A DNA stretch of 10,412 nucleotides from Rugosimonospora acidiphila (lineage in GTDB: Bacteria > Actinomycetota > Actinomycetes > Mycobacteriales > Micromonosporaceae), in the NCBI RefSeq assembly GCF_039543385.1, contig NZ_BAABJQ010000064.1, positions 1 to 10,412 of the forward strand. Reading direction: 5' to 3'. Shown in pieces: positions 1-6,700 of this stretch. Position numbers and translations under genes: made by a program. Position 1 is the stretch's first letter. Every line of letters starts with the position of its first letter. A model generated the notes under the pieces. The model was not told where the DNA came from. It ran no database searches and was given only the letters and a program-made list of their open reading frames with translations.

Positions 1-743
1 ATTCGCAGGGTGAGATTGCGGCGGCGGTGGTGGCGGGGGTGTTGTCGTTGTCTGATGGTGCGCGGGTGGTGGTGTTGCGGTCGCGGTTGTTGTTGGGGTT
101 GGCGGGTTCGGGTGGGATGGTGTCGGTGGCGGCGGGGTTGGGTGTGGTGGAGCCGTTGCTGCCGGCGGGGGTGAGTGTGGCGGCGGTGAATGGCCCGTCG
201 GCCACGGTGGTGTCGGGGCCGGTGGATGGACTCGTGGAGTTTCGGGAGCGGTGTGAGGGGGTGGGGCTTCGGGCGCGGGTGTTGCCGGTGGATTACGCCT
301 CGCATGGTCCGGCGGTGGAGGTGTTGGAACACGAACTTGTCGAGGTGCTGTCCGAGATCCGGCCTCAGCCGGCCACGGTGCGGTTCTTCTCGACGGTGAC
401 GGGTGGTTGGGTGTCGGGTGAGGAGCTGGATGCGGGGTATTGGTATCGGAATCTGCGGCAGCGGGTGTTGTTGGATCGGGCGGTTGAGGTGTTGGTGGGT
501 GAGGGGTTCGGCGTGTTTGTGGAGTGTTCTGCTCATCCGGTGTTGACGGTGGCTTTGGGTGAGCGGGATGGGGTGCACGCGGTGGGTACGTTGCGGCGGG
601 ATCAGGGTGGTTGGCGGCAGATGTTGACCGCGGTGGGGCAGGCGCATGTGTTGGGGGTGCCGGTTGATTGGTCGGTGGCGTTGCCGGGCCGGTATCCGCA
701 CGTGGACCTGCCGACGTACCCGTTCCAGCACGAGCCCTACTGG
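1..743 (+). other. AT domain of module A (partial), methylmalonyl-CoA type, with post-AT linker
   Basis: The acyltransferase loads the extender unit onto the module's ACP. Visible: SQGEIAAAVVAG at the left edge (nucleophilic Ser at codon 3-5), the YASH motif at 294-305 containing the catalytic His, and the conserved post-AT linker LPTYPFQHEPYW ending at 743. GHSQGE together with YASH is the established signature of methylmalonyl-CoA-specific ATs, as opposed to GHSxGE with HAFH for malonyl. The Gly of GHSQGE and the N-terminal half of the domain are upstream. Codon use up to about 700 is unlike the rest of the gene, with about 20 of 27 Leu codons being TTG. Confidence 0.92.
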
Positions 744-3700
744 CCGCCGGTCTCTTCGGCCGCCGGCGACCCGGCCGGGCTCGGCCTGACCCCCACCCAC
801 CATCCGCTGCTCGGCGCGGTCATCACGCTGCCGGACCAGCCCGACACGTACCTGTTCACCGGCCGGGTCGACACCCGGTCGCACCGTTGGCTCGCCGAGC
901 ACGAGGTGGCCGGCACGGTCCTGTTCCCGGGTACCGCCTTCGCCGAGCTGGCGCTGCACGCCGGCGACCACGTGGGCAGCCCCGAACTGCGGGAGCTCAC
1001 CCTGCAGGCCCCGCTCACGCTCTCCGGCGGGCCGGCCACGCTGCGGGTCACCGTCGGCCCGTCCGAGGACGGCGAGCGCGCGATCGCCATCCACTCGCAG
1101 CCGGCGGACGATCCCGGCGCGCCCTGGACCGAGCACGCCGCCGGCCGGCTGGCCGGTTCCGTGCCGGCCACCGGCTCAGTGCGGGCCACCGGGGAGGCGC
1201 CGGACGTCCAGGTGGCCTGGCCGCCGGCCGACGCGGTGGCGATCGACCTGGACGGCTTCTACGAGCGGCTGGCCGAACACGGCGTCGCGTACGGCCCCCT
1301 GTTCCGCGGCCTCATGGCCGCCTGGCGGCACGGCGACGAGTTGCTGGCCGAGGTGGCGCTGCCCGGTGAGCCTGGCGGTTACCTCCTGCACCCGGCGCTG
1401 CTCGACGCGGCGCTGCACCCGATCGCCCTGTTCGACCAGGACAGCACCGATCTGCGGCTGCCGTTCAGCTGGGCGGGTGTGAGCCTGCACGCGACCGGTG
1501 CGGCGACCGTGCGCGTCCGGCTCACCCGGCTGGGTTCCGACGCGATCCGGGTCGCCGTCGACGACCCGACGGGCGAGCCGGTCCTCACCGCCGAGTCGCT
1601 CACGCTGCGGGCCGCCCCGGCGCGGTTGGCGTCCGCCGTACCGGTCGCGGACACGATGTACGAGCTGGACTGGGCGCCGGTGCCGGCGGAGGTCGCCGAG
1701 CGGCCGCTGCGCGTGGCTGTGCTCGAGTCCGGCCGCCCCACCCTGACCGACCCGGACGCCGTCCTGCTTCCGGTCGACGACGATGCCGAGGCCGTCGCCG
1801 AGGGGGTGCTCGCGGTCCTGCAGGGCTGGCTCGCGGAGGGCCCCGCCAACGTGCCGCTGGTCGTGCTGACCCGCGAGGCCGTGGCGGTGGAACCGGGCGA
1901 GCCGGTGGACGGCTGGGCGCAGGCGCCGGCCTGGGGCCTGGTGCGCAGCGCCCAGGCCGAGAACCCCGACCGGTTCGTGCTGGTCGACGCCGGGGATGGC
2001 GTCGATGACGAGCGCGCGGTCGCCCTCGCCCTGGCCTCCGGCGAGCCGCAGTGCGCCGTACGCAACGACACGGTCTTCGCCCCCCGGCTGGCGCACGCCA
2101 GGAGCCGGCTGGCGGTGCCCGACCACGGCGGCGCCTGGCGGCTGGACACCGGCAACGCGGGCACCATCGCCGGACTCGCCCTGCACCCGCTCGGCGAAGC
2201 GCCCGAACCGCTGGGCGAGGTCGAGGTGCGCGTCGCGGTTCGCGCGGCGGGCCTGAACTTCCGCGACGTCATGATCGCCCTCGGGGTGTACCCGGGCCAG
2301 GCCCGGATGGGCGGCGAGGCCGCCGGCGTGGTCACCGAGGTCGGCGCCGGGGTCACCGGCATCGCCCCCGGCGACCGGGTGATGGGGCTGTTCACGGGCG
2401 CGTTCGGCCCGTCGGCCGTCACCGATCACCGGCTGCTCGTGCCCATGCCGCGCGGCTGGTCCTTCACCAGGGCCGCCGCCCTGCCGGTCGCCTTCACCAC
2501 CGCCTACTACGGCCTGTTCGACCTCGGCGGGCTGGCCGAGGGCCAGTCGGTGCTGGTACACGCGGCGACCGGCGGCGTGGGCATGGCCGCGGTGCAGCTG
2601 GCCCGGCACTACGGCGCCACGGTGTTCGGCACCGCCGGGCCGGCCAAGCAGGGCGTGCTCGCCGACCTCGGTCTCGACGAGGCACACCGCGGAAACTCGC
2701 GCACCCTGGACTTTGAGCGGCACTTCGCGGCCACCACCGGCGCCGGCGGCGGCGTGGCCGGCGATGGTGTTGACGGCGGTGGCGTGGACGTCGTGCTGAA
2801 CGCCCTGGCCGGCGACTTCGTCGACGCGTCGCTACGACTGACCCGGCCGGGCGGCCGCTTCGTGGAGATGGGCAAGACCGACGTGCGCGACCCGGACGAG
2901 GTGGCGCGGCGGCACGACGGCGTGCGGTACCGGGCCTTCGACCTGATCGAGGCCGGGCCCGAGCGCCTCCAGGAGATCCTGTACACCCTGTTGGAGCTGT
3001 TCGAGTCGGGCGCGATCACTCCGCTGCCGGTGCGCGCCTGGGACGTGCGGCAGGCTCCGGAGGCGTTCCGCCACCTGAGCCAGGCCCGGCACATCGGCAA
3101 GAACGTACTGGTGATGCCGCGCACGCTCGACCCGGACGGGACGGTGCTGATCACCGGCGGTACCGGCATGGTGGGCGCGCACACCGCCCGGCACCTGGTA
3201 CGCCAGCACGGCGTGCGGCACGTGCTGCTGCTCAGCCGCAGCGGCCTGGACGCGCCCGCCGCGCCGGGGCTCGTCGACGACCTGAGCCGGGCCGGCGCCT
3301 CGGTCACCGTCGAAGCCTGTGACGTGTCCGACCGGGCCGCCCTGGCCGAGTCGCTGCGCCGGATCCCGGCCGAGCACCCGCTGACCGCCGTGGTCCACGC
3401 CGCCGGCGTGCTCGCGGACGGCATCCTGCAGGCGCAGGACGAGCAGGGCCTGCGCCAGGTCATCGGTCCCAAGCTCACCGCCGCCCGGCACCTGCACGAA
3501 CTCACCTCCGGCGCCGACCTGGCGGCGTTCGTGCTGTTTTCCGCGGCGGCCGGCATCTTCGGCACCGCCGGGCAGGGCAACTACGCCGCCGCCAACACCG
3601 GCCTGGACGCGCTCGCCGCCCACCGCGCCGGGCTCGGCCAGCCGGCCGTCTCGCTCGCCTGGGGCCTGTGGGCCCAGGGCAGCGGAATGACCGGGCACCT

Positions 3701-6700
3701 CGGGGAGGCCGACCTGGACCGGATGCGCCGCGGCGGCATGCGCGGCCTGTCGGTCGAGGAGGGCATGGCCCTGATCGACCTCGCCCTGGCCCGCGGCGAC
3801 GCCCTGCTGGTGCCGGCCGCGCTGACCTCCGGGCGGGACGGGGCCCCGGCGCACCCGCTGCTGCGCGGCCTGGTGCGGCCCACCCGCCGGGTCGCCGCCG
3901 CCACCGCCGGGTCGGGTGGCCTCGCGGACCGGTTGCGCGCGCTGAACCCGGCCGAACGCGACCGCCGCCTCCAGGACCTCGTGCACGACCAGGCCGCCGC
4001 CGCGCTGGGCCGGGGTGGCGCGGACGGGCTCGACCCGACCCGTTCCTTCCGCGACCTCGGCTTCGACTCGCTGATCGCGGTCGAGTTGCGCAACCGGCTG
4101 GCCACGGCGACCGGGCTGCGGCTGCCGGCCACGCTGGTCTTCGACCACCCCACCGTCGCCGACCTCGCCGCGCACCTGGCGGTCGAGCTCGGGATCGAGT
4201 CGGTCGCCGCGGTGGCGAACGGCGCGGTGGCGCCCGCTCCGGTCCAGCCGGCCCCGGTCGACGACGACCCGATCGCGGTGGTGGCCATGGCCTGCCGCTA
4301 CCCGGGTGGGGTGTCGTCCCCTGAGGACCTGTGGGAACTGGTCTCCGGTGGGGTCGACGCGATCGCCGGCTTCCCGCTCGACCGTGGCTGGGACGTCGAG
4401 CACCTGTACGACCCGGAGCCGGCGGTACCCGGAAAGGTTTCCACCCGGGAGGGCGGCTTCGTCTACGACGCCACCGGGTTCGACCCCGAGCCGTTCGGCA
4501 TCGCCCCGCGTGAGGCGCTGGCCATGGACCCGCAGCAGCGACTGCTGCTGGAGACCGGCTGGGAGGCCTTCGAGCGGGCCCGGATCGCGCCCTCCGCGCT
4601 GCGTGGCACCCGTACCGGCGTGTTCGTCGGCGCCACCAACTCCGGGTACGGCGCCGGTGCCAGTTCGGACGGCCTCGAAGGGCACCTGATGACCGGCAGC
4701 ACCACGTCGGTGGCGTCCGGTCGCCTCGCGTACGTCTTCGGGCTGGAAGGCCCGGCCATCACCGTGGACACGGCCTGCTCGTCGTCCCTGGTCGCGCTGC
4801 ACCTGGCCGCCCGGGCACTGCGCAACGGCGAATGCGATCTCGCGCTGGCCGGCGGCGTGACGGTGATGCCCGCGCCCGGCGTGTTCCTGGCCTTCAGCCA
4901 GCAGCGCGGCCTCGCCCCGGACGGCCGGTGCAAGCCGTTCGCGGAGGCGGCCGACGGCACCGGCATGGCCGAGGGTGTCGGGCTGCTGCTGGTGGAGCGG
5001 CTGTCCGACGCCCGCCGCCAGGGCCACCCGGTGCTGGCCCTGGTCCGCGGCAGCGCGGTCAACCAGGACGGTGCCTCCAACGGGCTGACCGCCCCCAGCG
5101 GGGCCGCGCAGCAACGGGTCATCCGTGCGGCGCTCGCCGACGCCGGCCTCGCCGCCGCGGACGTCGATCTGGTCGAGGCGCACGGCACCGGTACCCGGCT
5201 CGGCGACCCGATCGAGGCGCAGGCGGTGCTGGCCACGTACGGCCAGGAGCGCACCGACCCGGCGTGGATCGGTTCGATCAAGTCGAACCTCGGCCACGCG
5301 CAGGCGGCGGCCGGCGCGGCCGGCGCGATCAAGGTGATCGAGGCGATGCGGCACGGCACGCTGCCACCCACCCTGCACGTCGACGCGCCGACCTCCCAGG
5401 TCGACTGGTCGGCCGGCTCGGTCGAACTGCTCACCGAGGCCGCCCCCTGGGCGCCGGAGCGGGTGCGCCGCGCGGGCGTCTCCTCGTTCGGCATCTCCGG
5501 GACCAACGCGCACATCGTCTTCGAACAGGCACCGGCCCAGGCACTGGAAGACCGGGCGCCCGAGCCCGGCGGCACGGTCGCCTGGGTCCTGTCCGGGCAC
5601 CGGCCGTCGGTGCTCGCCGCCCAGGCCGGACGGCTCGCCGCCCACCTGGCCGACGACCCGGCGGTACGCCTGGCCGACGTCGGGGTCACGCTGGCCACCG
5701 CCCGTACGCACCACCGGCACCGTGCCACCGTCGTCGGCGCCGACCGGTCCGGCCTGATCGCCGGCCTCGAGGCACTCGCGAGCGGCACCCCGGCCGCCGA
5801 AGTGCACACCGGTGAGCCCGTGCGCGGCCGGCTCGCCATGGTCTTCACCGGTCAGGGTGCGCAGCGCCCGGGCATGGGCCGCGAACTCGCCGCCCGGTAC
5901 CCGGTCTTCGCCGCCGCCCTCGACGAGGTTGCCGCCGCCTTCGCGCCGCACCTGCCGCGACCGCTGCGCGAGGTGCTCGACGACGACGCGGTCAACCAGA
6001 CCCGCTACACCCAGCCCTGCCTGTTCGCCATCGAGGTCGCCCTCTTCCGCCTGCTGGAGTCCTGGGGCGTGCGGCCCGACCTGGTGGCCGGGCACTCGAT
6101 CGGCGAGCTGACCGCCGCCCACCTGGCCGGCGTCTTCGACCTGTCCGACGCGGCCCGGCTGGTCGCCGCGCGCGCCGAGCTGATGCAGCAGATGCCCGCC
6201 GGCGGGGCGATGTTCTCCATCGCCGCCACCGAGGACGACGTGCGCGCGGCAGTCGAGCGGTTCGAGGGACGCGTCGAGATCGCGGCCGTCAACGGTCCGC
6301 GCGCCGTCGTCGTCTCCGGTGACGAGGACGCCGCGACCGAACTCGCGGCCGTCTTCGCGACCCAGGGCGTACGCACCAAGCGGCTGCGGGTCAGCCACGC
6401 CTTCCACTCCCGCCACGTCGACGCGATGCTCGACCGCTTCGCCGAGGTGGCCCGCGAGATCGAGTACGCGCAGCCGCGGCTGCCGGTGATCGGCGACGAG
6501 GCCGGCGACCTCCGCGACCCGGACTACTGGGTGCGGCACGTGCGCCGCCCGGTGCGCTTCGCCGACACCGTGCGCGCGCTGGCCGACGGCGGAGCCGCCG
6601 TCTTCCTGGAGGTGGGTCCGGACCGCACGCTGGCCGCCATGGTGGGGGACTGCCTGACCGAGCCCGTGGTCGCCATCCCCACCCAGCGTTCCGGGCGGCC

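Noticed and set aside
27..29. GTG at 27 as the gene start
   Set aside because: The frame is open to the left edge and already encodes the AT active site SQGE before this codon; the true start is upstream.
668..1369. 233-codon plus-strand frame inside the DH region
   Set aside because: Out-of-frame Arg/Ala/Gly-rich translation overlapping a clear DH domain.
1176..2723. 515-codon minus-strand frame opposite the DH and ER
   Set aside because: Arg/Gly/His/Gln-rich shadow translation of well-conserved DH and ER sequence, with no family features.
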